Source: Flavobacterium ichthyis
GTDB lineage: Bacteria > Bacteroidota > Bacteroidia > Flavobacteriales > Flavobacteriaceae
Length of the DNA stretch: 64,000 nt
Assembly (NCBI RefSeq): GCF_009915155.1
Contig: NZ_JAABLM010000001.1
Location: forward strand, 124,001 to 188,000
Direction of reading: 5' to 3'
Made by a program: the position numbers and the translations under genes. Positions 26,916 to 37,183 of this stretch are shown here, piece after piece (within the stretch, counting starts at the first letter, position 1; each line of letters opens with the position of its first letter). The notes beneath the pieces are model-generated. The model was given only the letters and a program-made list of their open reading frames with translations, was not told the DNA's origin and ran no database searches.

Positions 26916-29900
26916 ATGAAAAAACTTTACTTGTTTCTTATTACACTTGTATCTATTTCGAGCTTCGCTCAAAACTACAATTATACCACATACAATACCT
27001 CTAACTCAAACATCGCAAGCAACTATATTGGCGACCTGAAAGTGGATTCTAGTGGATTATTGTGGATTGCTTCGTATTCAGGAGCTTCTGCTTTTAACGG
27101 AACAACTTTTACCAACTACAATACTGCTAATTCCGGTATTGGTTCTAATGCAATAGTAAAAATTGAAATCGATGGACTGAATAGAAAATGGATGGCAACA
27201 CAATCCAGCGGAATCAGCCGTTTAAATGGAACCGCTTGGACCAATTACACCACATCCAATTCAGGATTACCAAACAATACAATTAACGATATTGCGGTGG
27301 ACGGTTTAAATAATCTATGGGTAGCAACTGCAAACGGACTTTCAAGATTCAACGGAACAACGTGGACAACTTATAGTGCATTGACCAACATTAATTCTGT
27401 TGCAACCGATAATAATAACGGTGTTTGGGTAACTACCGGAAATTTATTGTATAAATTCAACGGAACTGATTTTAATGTCATAACTGATGGCGTACAAAAA
27501 ATACTTAAAATAGCAAACAACACCATTTATCTTGATGCTTTTGATGGTTTAATGACCTACACTATAAATGGTGGCGTTTATGAACTATATTATCAAAGCA
27601 CCTCTTGTCTTGGTGGCTATCAACTAAACGCTTTGGATGTAAATAATAACAACAAAGTTTGGATTGCATTTCAAGGTGAAGGTTTGCAAAATTTTAGCGA
27701 TTGTATTTCTTACACTGCAAACTCAGGCTTACCTGACAATTATATAAGTACTTTAAGAACACAGTCTAACGGGACTATTTGGGCAGGAACTTTACAATTA
27801 GGTTTAACTAAAATGACACCTGCTGCATCCACCTGTAACGCGCCAACACAAACGTGGTTTAACAATAATACCTCAACTACCGCAACGCTTAACTGGATTC
27901 CGGCTGTGCCAGCTCCAGATAGTTATGTAATTCGCTACAATACCACTAACGTAATTGGGGGAATTCAAGATGCAACGGCCTCTACCTCAATTTCTTTGGA
28001 AAATTTAACATCAAATACTGATTATCATTGGTGGGTGGCGTCTGTTTGTGGTGAACAACAATCTAATTGGGTTTATGGTGGAGAGTTTTACACCTTACAA
28101 GCATCAACTTGTAATGTGCCAACCAATACCACAATTTATAACTTAGGAGCCACTTCGTGTTTAATTGGTTGGACAGCACCATCGCCAACTCCAGGTTCAG
28201 GCTATGAGGTGTATTTGTCAACTAGTAATGTTGCCCCAATCGCTACAACTACACCAAGTTATACCTCAACAACAACCAGCGTAAACATAGCCAGTGGCTT
28301 AACCCCTGCAACATCATATTATGTTTGGGTAAGGTCAAATTGTGGCGCTACAAAAAGTAACTGGACACCAGCTGTGAATTTTGTAACCAACAATTTATCA
28401 GGTTGTAATACTGCAGAATATGGGCTTTTCCCTGCTGCCACATTTACACCAGCTTGTTCAGGAACTATTGAAACAATCGCTTCAAATGCTTGGGCTGGAG
28501 AATATACAAATGTTAACGTAAACGCAAATCATCAATATACTTTTTCAAGTTCTTTTACAACTGATATTATTACAATTACAAATGCTTCAAATGTAATTTT
28601 AGCAAGTGGACCAACTCCTTTAACTTGGTCTTCTGGTTCAACTTCAGGAGTAATCCGCTATTATTTGCATGCGAACACAAGTTGTCATTCACAAAACACG
28701 AACAGAATACGATATATTCAATGTGTTGCTCAAGCTAGTTGCGGCTTGCCAAGTAATTTAGCCGTATCAAACATTACTTCTAATTCGTGCCGATTTACTT
28801 GGAACGCACCAACGCCAGCAGCAGCTTCCTATGAGTTGTTTTTTAGTATTTACAGCACAACTCCGATACCTGCTACATTATCGCTCCACACTAGTAATGT
28901 TACAAATATTAGTACGGTAAATAATTTACAATCATCAACCACCTATTATTATTGGGTTCGGTCTAATTGTAATGGTGTTAAAAGTGCTTGGGTTGCTGGT
29001 GGAAGTTTTACTACAAATGCAGCACTAACTTGTAATAGTGCAAATTACGGCTTATATCCAGATGTTACTTTTACGCCAAATTGCTCGGGACAGGCAGAAC
29101 AAATTGTGACAAATGCTTGGGCTGGAGAATATGCCAACGTAAATATTTTAGCCAATAAACAATATACATTTACAAGCTCTGTTGCTACAGATCACATTAC
29201 AATTACAAATGACAATGGAAGCACGGTTTTGGCGAGTGGCATAACCCCGTTGGTGTGGAGTTCAGCTTCAACATCTGGTGTTATCCGTTACTTTTTGCAT
29301 ACCAATGCAAATTGTGGGTCACAAAATGTAAGCAGAGTTCGTTCGATAACGTGTACAAATGTATCCTCTTGTAACCCGCCAACTAATTTTGGAAGTGAAG
29401 TAGTTTCTGCAACATCAGCTGTAATTGGTTGGACACCTTCTACATCGGCACCAAACGGAGGGTATTTATATGTATATAACACAACGCCAACGATTGGTGG
29501 GATGGATGGAAATACTTTGTCATCAGATGTAGTGCTAACCGATTTATTACCAGATACAACTTATTACTGGTGGGTTGCTTCTGATTGTGTTAACAGTCAA
29601 AGTGAGTGGGCTTACGGTGGTTCATTTACCACACCCGCAGCTGCATCAGCTTGTTGGCAAACAGTTAGTGCTGGTTACACCCATTCAGCAGGAATAAAAA
29701 CAGATGGCACCTTGTGGGCTTGGGGAGACAATGGTTATGGCCAATTAGGTGACGGGACAACAACAGCTAGAAATACACCAACTCAAATAGGTTCTGCGAG
29801 CAATTGGGAAAGCGTTTCTGCAAGTGGTGGTTTTACAATTGCCATAAAAACTGATGGAACACTTTGGGCATGGGGAAATAATGTCTTCGGTCAACTAGGT

Positions 29901-30965
29901 ATTGGAAGTACTACAAATAGAACGACGCCAACGCAAATTGGTATTGCAACCAACTGGAATAGCGTTGCAGCAGGTGAAGGGTTTGCATTAGCAATAAAAG
30001 ACAATGGAACACTTTGGTCTTGGGGATTAAATAATGACGGTCAACTAGGTGATGGTACATCAACAAACAAAATTGTACCCAATCAAGTAGGAACAGCTAC
30101 TAATTGGCAAAAAGTTGCCGCAGGATCCGGGTTTTCTTTAGCTATCAGAACAAACGGTACACTTTGGACTTGGGGTAACAACTTATACGGTCAACTTGGA
30201 AACGGCACAACAACCAATTTATCAGTTCCTACACAAATAGGATCAGAAAACGATTGGGCAAATGTAGCAGCAGGATACTATCATTCTGTGGGAAGAAAAT
30301 CAAATGGAATTCTTATGACTTGGGGGAACAATGTATATGGGCAATTAGGTGACGGAACTTATGTAAACAAATCAACGCCTGTTGCGGTTTACGATCAAGT
30401 ACAAAGTATTGATGCCGGATGGAATTATACTGTAGGAACAACAACATTTGGAAACATGCTATTAACAGGGCAAAATGTTTACGGACAATTAGGTATCGGA
30501 ACAACTGAAAATAGAAATTGGGTGAGTTTAACCAATTCTAATAATCACCTACAAATATCGGCAGGAGCATTTCATACCTTGTCATTACATACTGATGGTT
30601 CACTAAAAGTATGTGGATTAAATGGTCAAGGACGATTAGGTGATGGTACCGCAACTGATAGAATCACCTTAACCTCTATAGCATGTCCAACTAACAATTT
30701 AGGAGTTGATAATAGTATTACCAAAAACAGTAATGTAAAAGTATATCCAAATCCAGTGAATGATATTTTAAACATTTCATTCGAACAGGGAATTTCATCA
30801 GTGACAATATACAATTTATTGGGTCAGGAAGTGCTTTCAAAATCAATTAATGCAAGTGAAACAGCTATCAACGTTTCAAATTTGGCTGTCGGAACTTATT
30901 TGGTAAAAGTGAAAAATGACAATAAAGAAGTAAAAACAATCAAAATAGTTAAAAACAAACTATAG
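26916..30965 (+). CDS. Secreted multidomain protein: beta-propeller, fibronectin type III and RCC1 repeats, T9SS sorting domain
   Basis: 1349 aa. Sec signal peptide ([19 protein letters not shown]). The N-terminal part (about 25-300) holds propeller-like repeats ([52 protein letters not shown]). Then come several fibronectin-III-like modules with YYWVRSNC and YWWVASDC strands, alternating with a duplicated Cys-containing module ([20 protein letters not shown] and [20 protein letters not shown]). RCC1 repeats ([19 protein letters not shown]) follow at about 910-1265. A type A T9SS sorting domain ends the protein ([12 protein letters not shown] ... [10 protein letters not shown]). Probably exported and anchored at the cell surface. 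Confidence 0.88.
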   Translation: MKKLYLFLITLVSISSFAQNYNYTTYNTSNSNIASNYIGDLKVDSSGLLWIASYSGASAFNGTTFTNYNTANSGIGSNAIVKIEIDGLNRKWMATQSSGISRLNGTAWTNYTTSNSGLPNNTINDIAVDGLNNLWVATANGLSRFNGTTWTTYSALTNINSVATDNNNGVWVTTGNLLYKFNGTDFNVITDGVQKILKIANNTIYLDAFDGLMTYTINGGVYELYYQSTSCLGGYQLNALDVNNNNKVWIAFQGEGLQNFSDCISYTANSGLPDNYISTLRTQSNGTIWAGTLQLGLTKMTPAASTCNAPTQTWFNNNTSTTATLNWIPAVPAPDSYVIRYNTTNVIGGIQDATASTSISLENLTSNTDYHWWVASVCGEQQSNWVYGGEFYTLQASTCNVPTNTTIYNLGATSCLIGWTAPSPTPGSGYEVYLSTSNVAPIATTTPSYTSTTTSVNIASGLTPATSYYVWVRSNCGATKSNWTPAVNFVTNNLSGCNTAEYGLFPAATFTPACSGTIETIASNAWAGEYTNVNVNANHQYTFSSSFTTDIITITNASNVILASGPTPLTWSSGSTSGVIRYYLHANTSCHSQNTNRIRYIQCVAQASCGLPSNLAVSNITSNSCRFTWNAPTPAAASYELFFSIYSTTPIPATLSLHTSNVTNISTVNNLQSSTTYYYWVRSNCNGVKSAWVAGGSFTTNAALTCNSANYGLYPDVTFTPNCSGQAEQIVTNAWAGEYANVNILANKQYTFTSSVATDHITITNDNGSTVLASGITPLVWSSASTSGVIRYFLHTNANCGSQNVSRVRSITCTNVSSCNPPTNFGSEVVSATSAVIGWTPSTSAPNGGYLYVYNTTPTIGGMDGNTLSSDVVLTDLLPDTTYYWWVASDCVNSQSEWAYGGSFTTPAAASACWQTVSAGYTHSAGIKTDGTLWAWGDNGYGQLGDGTTTARNTPTQIGSASNWESVSASGGFTIAIKTDGTLWAWGNNVFGQLGIGSTTNRTTPTQIGIATNWNSVAAGEGFALAIKDNGTLWSWGLNNDGQLGDGTSTNKIVPNQVGTATNWQKVAAGSGFSLAIRTNGTLWTWGNNLYGQLGNGTTTNLSVPTQIGSENDWANVAAGYYHSVGRKSNGILMTWGNNVYGQLGDGTYVNKSTPVAVYDQVQSIDAGWNYTVGTTTFGNMLLTGQNVYGQLGIGTTENRNWVSLTNSNNHLQISAGAFHTLSLHTDGSLKVCGLNGQGRLGDGTATDRITLTSIACPTNNLGVDNSITKNSNVKVYPNPVNDILNISFEQGISSVTIYNLLGQEVLSKSINASETAINVSNLAVGTYLVKVKNDNKEVKTIKIVKNKL

Positions 30966-31052
30966 CCACTATTAAACCCAAAAATATTGATGAAACACTA
31001 AAAGGTAGATTTTTATTCTATTTTTTAAGTACAAATCAGTTAAAAACAAATT

Positions 31053-32435
31053 ATGAAAAAAACAGTTACCATTCTATTATTTTTTTTGACAGTACAATTA
31101 TCAGCACAATGCTGGGAAAGTATGAGCGCAGGTTACAATCACTCTTTAGCCATCAAAGATGACGGGACTCTTTGGGCTTGGGGCGCTAATACTGCAGGGA
31201 AATTAGGAATAGGTGGCGGAAGCAGTCAGACCAAAACCATCCCAACACAAATTGGGTTCGACACTAATTGGCAACAAGTTTGTGCAAATTTTTCTTCTTC
31301 ATTTGCCATTAAAACAGATGGTACACTTTGGGCTTGGGGTTGGAATTCTGATGGCGATTTAGGTTTGGGTACAACCACAACCGCTCAACACACGCCTATT
31401 CAAGTAGGAACTGACACAAATTGGCAAACTATAAGCTCTTCTGATGACTTTTGTTTGGCACTAAAAACAGACGGAACTTTATGGGCTTGGGGAAAAAATA
31501 ATTTCGGACAGTTAGGAGATAACTCAACTATAAATAAAATCGTCCCTACTCAAATAGGAACAGATACTGACTGGCAATTAATTTCTGCAGGACATTCTCA
31601 TAGTTTGGCATTAAAATCTAATGGAACACTTTGGGCTTGGGGTTATAACCCTAATGGTCGATTAGGTGATGGAACAAATATTGCTAGACTTGTTCCTACT
31701 CAAATTGGTACCGCAACCAACTGGCAAAAAATAGACGCAGGTAATGGACATTCATTTGCAATAAAAACAGATGGAACATTATGGGCTTGGGGGACGAATA
31801 CAAGTGGAGAATTTGGAACCGGAACATTACCACTGATTGCAAACGTACCTATTCAGCTAGGTACCGATACCAATTGGAAAGAGGTTTCAGCAAGTCAATG
31901 GTTTTCTTACGCTATTAAATCTGATAATACCCTTTGGAGTACAGGTAGAAGCAACGAAGGACAATTAGGCAATGGCACAAACAGCTCAACAAATGTGTTA
32001 GTATTCACCCAAGTTGGAACATCCTCTGATACCGATAAAATAGTGACTGGATTTCTTCATGTCTTAGCAAAAAACCAAGACGGTTTTATCAGTGGTACAG
32101 GAGAGAATAACAGAGGACAACTTGGAGATGGAACTACTACAAATAAAAACATATTTACAGCAATTTCATGTTATCAAACAGTATTGTCCAATGACAATTT
32201 CACTTTAAACGAAGTAAAGATATATCCAAATCCGGTAAATGATATTTTAAATTTTTCATTTGATAAAGAAATAAGAAACGTCTCAATTTTCAATGTTTTA
32301 GGACAAGAAATCTTATCAAAATCTTTTAATGAAAATCAATCCTCAATTAACGTTTCGAGCTTGTCACCCGGAACATATTTGGTGAAACTCAACTCCGAAA
32401 ACGATACAAAAACGGTAAAAATCATCAAAAAATAA
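31053..32435 (+). CDS. Secreted RCC1-repeat protein with T9SS sorting domain
   Basis: 460 aa. Signal peptide (MKKTVTILLFFLTVQLSAQ). About seven RCC1 repeats with DGTLWAWG and GQLGDGT signatures at residues 20-370, predicting one beta-propeller. The C-terminal T9SS domain is [15 protein letters not shown] ... LSPGTYLVKLNS. It is clearly a short paralog of the last third of the gene before it, 87 bp upstream, and probably arose by duplication. Export is through the type IX secretion system; the binding partner is unknown. Confidence 0.88.
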   Translation: MKKTVTILLFFLTVQLSAQCWESMSAGYNHSLAIKDDGTLWAWGANTAGKLGIGGGSSQTKTIPTQIGFDTNWQQVCANFSSSFAIKTDGTLWAWGWNSDGDLGLGTTTTAQHTPIQVGTDTNWQTISSSDDFCLALKTDGTLWAWGKNNFGQLGDNSTINKIVPTQIGTDTDWQLISAGHSHSLALKSNGTLWAWGYNPNGRLGDGTNIARLVPTQIGTATNWQKIDAGNGHSFAIKTDGTLWAWGTNTSGEFGTGTLPLIANVPIQLGTDTNWKEVSASQWFSYAIKSDNTLWSTGRSNEGQLGNGTNSSTNVLVFTQVGTSSDTDKIVTGFLHVLAKNQDGFISGTGENNRGQLGDGTTTNKNIFTAISCYQTVLSNDNFTLNEVKIYPNPVNDILNFSFDKEIRNVSIFNVLGQEILSKSFNENQSSINVSSLSPGTYLVKLNSENDTKTVKIIKK

Positions 32436-32452
32436 AAACATATTTATAAAAT

Positions 32453-32508
32453 AAAACCCCTGTTTTTAAGTCTTGTAATTTACAACACTTTAAAACAGGG
32501 GTTTTTTA
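32453..32508. terminator. Bidirectional terminator between convergent genes
   Basis: AAAACCCCTGTTTTTAAGT at 32453 pairs with the mirrored segment ACTTTAAAACAGGGGTTTT ending about 32506, and T-runs lie on both strands. It serves the RCC1 gene and the glycosyltransferase gene. Confidence 0.8.
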
Positions 32509-32518
32509 TCGATAAATT

Positions 32519-33937
32519 TTACCTTGTAAGCCAACCTTTTTTTCCAGCAGTAACAATAGCATAAGGCATAATCCAAAATAGTCCGAAAGTATATAGCAAA
32601 CTATAACTATAAGCCCAAACCGACTCCGAAGCATTATGTCTTTTGGCATAAAAAATAGCCTGAAAACTTGAGCCCAATAATATTCCTAACAAGGTTGAAC
32701 TGATAAACAAAATAGGATGCGTGAGTAAAAAGTAAATCATAAAAAGCAAAAACGGATAAGCCGTAGCAATAGTCATAAATTGATTTAAAAATAACAACCT
32801 CGCTCCTGTTTTTTGTTCGGTTCTGAAATCGCTGAAGACAAATTTTCCCATTACTAAATTCTCACGTACATTACTTCTACCCCATCTGATAAACATTTTA
32901 TACAAGTTTTTATATTTTTCCGGAACGTTCGTCAACACATGTGCATTTCTTTGGAACAATACTTTATAACCCTGTTTCAAAATCATGTTAGTCATCGCGC
33001 GATCCTCACCAATATCCGAAGGCGTCCCCATAAAAGTTTGATTAATCCAATCGTTTAAGCAAGCAAAAACAGCATCTTTGCGGTAAGCGGCCAATGCTCC
33101 CGGAGTACACATCACCGTTCCTAACATACTTTCTGCCGAACGTACGAACTCAAAACTCATCACAAAACTCACATTTAACATTTTCGCCAACATCGCTTTC
33201 TGGTTGTTCAGCACTTGAACATTTCCGGCAACAGCTCCGCAGTTTTCATCCACAATAAAAGGACTCACCAAGTTTCTTAATGTATCCCGTTTTACAATCG
33301 AATCACTATCAATTGTGACAAAAACGTCTCCAGTTCCCATTTTAAATCCACGGTAAAGTGCGTGTCTTTTTCCCTTATTTTGGGGTTGTTGCAAAATTTC
33401 TACGCGGTCGCCCAAACGTTTTTTTGCCACTTGCATCCAATACCAGGTTTCGTCTTTGCTCCCATCATCAATGGCCAAAAGTTGCATTTTTTCGGCGGGA
33501 AAATCGCTTGCGGCAATACTCATCAAGGTATCGTACACTAATTTTCCTTCGTTGTAAGCCGGTACAATCACAGTTACGGTTGGCAATTCTTGGTCGCTAA
33601 CTGATGGAATCGAGCGATATTTGAAATATAAAAATAATTGGTAACCAAAAAATAAGAGCTTAAAAACCAGCACTAATCCCGCAGCAACCATAAAAGCGTA
33701 ACCCCAAGCGGAGTTCATTCTTTCTAAATTGAATTGTAGCCATTCGGGCTGTAAAACATAAGTAAGCCAAATCCCAGAAATTAACAGTATAAAAGTGACG
33801 GTTAAAACCAAAAGCGCTTTCGGATCTTTTTTATTTGTTTTCGCTTTCGCAAAAGATTTACAAGTTACCTCAACGGGGTTTTCCGGCGATGCGGTGGTAA
33901 ATAAATTGGGTTTGCCAGATAGAGTATTGCTTTTCAT
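32519..33937 (-). CDS. Membrane glycosyltransferase, family 2 (hyaluronan/PgaC-like)
   Basis: 472 aa. Two membrane segments before the catalytic domain (about 43-63 and 78-103) and about three after it. GT-A motifs: VTVIVPAYNEG (about 121-131), LLAIDDGSKDET, VTIDSDS (DxD), GEDRAMTN, and FIRWGRSN in the place of the Q--RW motif. This topology is typical of processive beta-glycan synthases such as PgaC or hyaluronan synthase. The acceptor and sugar are not predictable. No other polysaccharide gene is adjacent. Confidence 0.85.
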   Translation of the reverse strand: MKSNTLSGKPNLFTTASPENPVEVTCKSFAKAKTNKKDPKALLVLTVTFILLISGIWLTYVLQPEWLQFNLERMNSAWGYAFMVAAGLVLVFKLLFFGYQLFLYFKYRSIPSVSDQELPTVTVIVPAYNEGKLVYDTLMSIAASDFPAEKMQLLAIDDGSKDETWYWMQVAKKRLGDRVEILQQPQNKGKRHALYRGFKMGTGDVFVTIDSDSIVKRDTLRNLVSPFIVDENCGAVAGNVQVLNNQKAMLAKMLNVSFVMSFEFVRSAESMLGTVMCTPGALAAYRKDAVFACLNDWINQTFMGTPSDIGEDRAMTNMILKQGYKVLFQRNAHVLTNVPEKYKNLYKMFIRWGRSNVRENLVMGKFVFSDFRTEQKTGARLLFLNQFMTIATAYPFLLFMIYFLLTHPILFISSTLLGILLGSSFQAIFYAKRHNASESVWAYSYSLLYTFGLFWIMPYAIVTAGKKGWLTR

Positions 33938-34073
33938 TTTATTGATTATTTAATGATGCTACTCTAAAAACAAGCCCCGTGCCAATCCCGAATAATCAGC
34001 ATTTTCAAAGCTTATTACCAAAAATCGTTAGAAAAATTGTAGAAAAATTCCACAGCTCTCAGCACAATTCCTC

Positions 34074-34112
34074 AAAAAAAAAAAAAAAACGGAAATCAAA
34101 ATGATTTCCGTT
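34074..34112 (-). terminator. Terminator after the PNPOx-like gene
   Basis: AACGGAAATCA (34088-34098) and TGATTTCCGTT (34102-34112) form a perfect stem; the A-run at 34074-34089 is the T-tract on the minus strand. Confidence 0.8.
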
Positions 34113-34125
34113 AATTCGCTTTAAT

Positions 34126-34662
34126 TTAAGGCTTCACTTCACCTTCCACTGAATCGTCAAAAGTTTCTCCCTTAATCGCACCATAAACACGTTTGAGCAA
34201 GGCAACCGCCATCCCATGTTTGGTATCCCAATAATAACCTTCTACGGGCGAAAATTTAAGCACCGTAATACGTGGATCTTCTTTACCCTCAGTAAACCAG
34301 GTTTTCATCATCGGGTCCCACAATTCATCAATTTTTTCTTGATTTCGACTTACATCCACTTTTCCGTAAAGCGACAAAAAATCGCTGTGGGAACTCCCTT
34401 GAAATAACAGTTGAACGTAAGGATCTTTTTGAACATCGATATTTTTGTGGCTGTCATCCGCACTTAAAAACCAAAAATTTCCTTCTTCGTCAATTTTTTC
34501 TGGTGCCATCGGTCGCACCGAAACTGGAGATCCGGTTTTAATATCAGTACAAAAAAAACACGAACTAGCTTTTTCAGCTAATTCTTTAATTTTTTTTCGG
34601 GCTTGTTCGCCAGAAAGATTTTTTAAATTGTCTTCTGGTTGATTTTTGTTAATTGAATTCAT
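34126..34662 (-). CDS. Pyridoxamine 5'-phosphate oxidase-like (general stress protein 26 type) flavin-binding protein
   Basis: 178 aa. A split-barrel flavin fold is indicated by CFFCTDIKTGSPVSVRPMAP, GNFWFLSADDSHKNIDVQKDPYVQLLFQ and GYYWDTKHG. It is of the length and type of GSP26-like proteins, which bind flavin and are often induced by stress. There is no evidence that it oxidises pyridoxamine phosphate. Single-gene transcript with its own terminator. Confidence 0.82.
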   Translation of the reverse strand: MNSINKNQPEDNLKNLSGEQARKKIKELAEKASSCFFCTDIKTGSPVSVRPMAPEKIDEEGNFWFLSADDSHKNIDVQKDPYVQLLFQGSSHSDFLSLYGKVDVSRNQEKIDELWDPMMKTWFTEGKEDPRITVLKFSPVEGYYWDTKHGMAVALLKRVYGAIKGETFDDSVEGEVKP

Positions 34663-34810
34663 AGCTTTTTCTTATTTCTAATTAATATTTCTCACTAAGT
34701 TAAGAAGCGTATCTGGTAAAAAACAGCAGTTTATCCTTTCTTTAGCATTAATTCACTTAAAAAACACACATACTATTGGTTATTATTAATTTGTCACTTA
34801 ATTTTGCACC

Positions 34811-35176
34811 GTGAAAAAAATCGTATTGACATTTGCATTGTTCATGTTGTTCAAACCCGTTTTGCCGGTTTTGGAATACATTGCTTTTTACGATTATATT
34901 AAGAATGAACTTTGCGAAAACAAGGCAAAACCTGAAATGCATTGTAACGGAAAGTGCCACTTGGCAAAGGAATTAGCCAAAGCAAATGATTCGGAGAAAT
35001 CTCAAGATGCAAGGTTTTTTTCGGTAGAAATTTTTGCAGCGGTTTTCCCTGAAATTCCTGTTTTTACGAGTTCACCTTTTCTATTATCTTCAACCGAAAA
35101 AGCAACTTTTGGCTACCAAAATTTGTATTTTCATTTGGCTTCGTCCAAAACCTTTCATCCGCCGTTAACTGTATAA
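34811..35176 (+). CDS. Small periplasmic/membrane protein of the MbnP-MbnH cluster
   Basis: 121 aa. N-terminal hydrophobic signal or anchor (MKKIVLTFALFMLFKPVLPVL), then YDYIKNELCENKAKPEMHCNGKCHLAKELAK. The three Cys and the His in the short CxGKCH-type segment look like a metal site. It is followed by 100 bp and then the MbnP-like gene on the same strand. I know this CNGKCHL pattern from small Bacteroidetes proteins near metal genes, but not its function. Confidence 0.6.
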   Translation: MKKIVLTFALFMLFKPVLPVLEYIAFYDYIKNELCENKAKPEMHCNGKCHLAKELAKANDSEKSQDARFFSVEIFAAVFPEIPVFTSSPFLLSSTEKATFGYQNLYFHLASSKTFHPPLTV

Positions 35177-35276
35177 ATTATTTTTGATGTCGAAATTTTT
35201 CGGCAAATACTCAACTTGAGTGCATTTTGCGTAAGCGAAACCAAAAATTATTTTTTACAATTAAAATTTTATACAG

Positions 35277-36104
35277 ATGAAATCTATCTTTCACAAACTT
35301 TTATTGGCTTGTGCCACACTACCTTTTTTTACATCTTGCAGTAGCGACGATAATAACAATAATAACCCAATTGAAGGAACTACAGGAGATGTGGAACTAT
35401 TTTTTGACAACGGTGTTAATGGTGATGCCTTAATTTTAGGGAATTCTTACACGAATTCAAATGGTGAAACTTTAAAAATCAACCGCTTTAACTACATTGT
35501 AAGTAATATTGTTTTAGTAAAAGCTGATGGTACAGAATTCGTTTATCCTAAAGCTGAAAGTTACTTTGTAATCAGCGAAGAGACTGGCGCTTTTACAGCT
35601 GATTTAACTAACGTTCCTGCTGGAGATTATACGCAAATTAAATTTGGAATTGGCGTGGACCAACAACGTTATCTCGAGGGTGAAACGGCTCAACAAGAAT
35701 TTTGGAATCACGCTTCTGCAAACAATATGGTTTGGACTTGGAGCACAGGTTACCGTTTTATTAACTTCGAAGGAAAATTTACCTCAACTTCAGTTACCGG
35801 TGAAAAAAACTTCCAAATTCACCAAGGAAGCAATTCTTCAACTGACAATTACCGAACTGTAACTTTAAATTTACCAACTTCGGCTAGAGTTCGTGAAGGT
35901 GAAATGCCAAATGTACATATCATAGCTGACGCTAATAAAATCCTAGACGGTGAAACGAAAATTGTTCTAGGTCAGAACTTAAATCCTGCTGGTACGAATG
36001 CCAGTATTATGGGCGGTAACAACTTGATTACTGTTGCGGCAAATTCGTTACAAATGTTTCGCGTAGATCACGTGCATAACGGAAGCGGTAATCATCACGA
36101 ATAA
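35277..36104 (+). CDS. mbnP: MbnP-family copper-binding lipoprotein
   Basis: 275 aa. Lipoprotein signal (PFFTSCSSDD, Cys21) and an Asp/Asn linker. The MbnP fold is recognised from VELFFDNGVNGDALILG, RFNYIVSNIVLV, and MVWTWSTGYRFINFEG with Trp153 and Trp155, then FQIHQGS and NVHIIADANKILDG. In characterised MbnP proteins a Trp is oxidised to kynurenine by the partner MbnH and takes part in Cu(I) binding. The His-rich C-terminus (FRVDHVHNGSGNHHE) is an additional metal-ligand candidate. The adjacent mbnH-like gene supports the call. Which Trp is modified is unknown. Confidence 0.82.
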   Translation: MKSIFHKLLLACATLPFFTSCSSDDNNNNNPIEGTTGDVELFFDNGVNGDALILGNSYTNSNGETLKINRFNYIVSNIVLVKADGTEFVYPKAESYFVISEETGAFTADLTNVPAGDYTQIKFGIGVDQQRYLEGETAQQEFWNHASANNMVWTWSTGYRFINFEGKFTSTSVTGEKNFQIHQGSNSSTDNYRTVTLNLPTSARVREGEMPNVHIIADANKILDGETKIVLGQNLNPAGTNASIMGGNNLITVAANSLQMFRVDHVHNGSGNHHE

Positions 36105-36113
36105 TTTTTAGTT

Positions 36114-37181
36114 GTGAAAAGTTTACTAAATAGGAATGTCTTAACGGCATTCCTGTTTTTTCCGTTGCTCTACTCATGTAATAATGATGATAGTGAATAC
36201 CTGACGATTCCGGAGAATCAACGGTTTGATTTCGAGATACCGTCAAATTTTCCTCCTATTTTGCAGGATATTGCCAACAATTATCCTACGGAATATGGCG
36301 TAAAATTAGGCCGGAAATTATTTTACGAAAACAAATTGTCGCGCGATAACACAGTTTCGTGTGCGTTTTGCCACGAACAACAGTTTGCCTTCACACATCA
36401 CGGACACGATTTTAGCCACGGAATTAACAATCAAATTGGAACACGAAACGCTCCTGCGGTACAAAATATGATTTTCCAATCGGAATATTTTTATGATGGT
36501 GCTTCAAATAGTTTGCAAATGCTATCAATCGTTCCCATTCATAATCCGGTGGAAATGGATGAAAACCTCGAAAATATTGCACAAAAATTAAAATCCGATC
36601 CGGAATATGTAAAACTTTTTCAGACGGCTTTTGAAAACGGACAAATTTCGTCAGCGAATATTTTAAACGCTTTGGCGCAATTTATGACCGTGATGATTTC
36701 TGCCGATTCTAAGTACGACAAATTTGTGCGAAATGAACCAGGCGGAAATTTAACATCACAGGAACAACAAGGTTTAACGCTGTTTCAAAATAATTGTGCC
36801 ACTTGTCACGCCACGAATATTTTTACCGATAATCAATTTAGAAATAACGGTTTACCAATTAACCCTAACCTCAATGATTTAGGACGCGAAGCTGTTACCG
36901 GATTCGAAAACGACCGTTACAAATTTAAAGTTCCAAGTTTGAGAAACGTAGCGTTAACGGCACCTTACATGCACGATGGGCGATTTGGCTCTTTAGAATC
37001 TGTTTTGAATTTTTATTCAAATGGCGTACAACAAACGCAAAATCTCGATGAAAAAATGTTGCAACACGGTGTTTTAGGAATTCCACTTACTAATGAGGAA
37101 AAACAGGCGATTATTGCCTTTTTAAAAACCTTAACGGACGAGAAATTTATCAATAATCCTTTGTTTTACAATCAAACTTAA
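36114..37181 (+). CDS. mbnH: Di-haem cytochrome c peroxidase/MbnH-family lipoprotein
   Basis: 355 aa from a GTG start at 36114 (MKSLLNRNVLTAFLFFPLLYSC); the lipobox Cys is about residue 22. Two haem c sites are seen: CAFCH (residues 83-87) and CATCH (228-232). Family motifs include LGRKLFYENKLSRDNTVSC, GTRNAPAVQNMIF and LRNVALTAPYMHDGRF. It belongs to the MauG/CcpA/MbnH superfamily; the MbnH assignment rests on pairing with mbnP, 9 nt upstream. It is expected to modify MbnP in the periplasm by forming kynurenine. Confidence 0.83.
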   Translation: MKSLLNRNVLTAFLFFPLLYSCNNDDSEYLTIPENQRFDFEIPSNFPPILQDIANNYPTEYGVKLGRKLFYENKLSRDNTVSCAFCHEQQFAFTHHGHDFSHGINNQIGTRNAPAVQNMIFQSEYFYDGASNSLQMLSIVPIHNPVEMDENLENIAQKLKSDPEYVKLFQTAFENGQISSANILNALAQFMTVMISADSKYDKFVRNEPGGNLTSQEQQGLTLFQNNCATCHATNIFTDNQFRNNGLPINPNLNDLGREAVTGFENDRYKFKVPSLRNVALTAPYMHDGRFGSLESVLNFYSNGVQQTQNLDEKMLQHGVLGIPLTNEEKQAIIAFLKTLTDEKFINNPLFYNQT

Positions 37182-37183
37182 TT

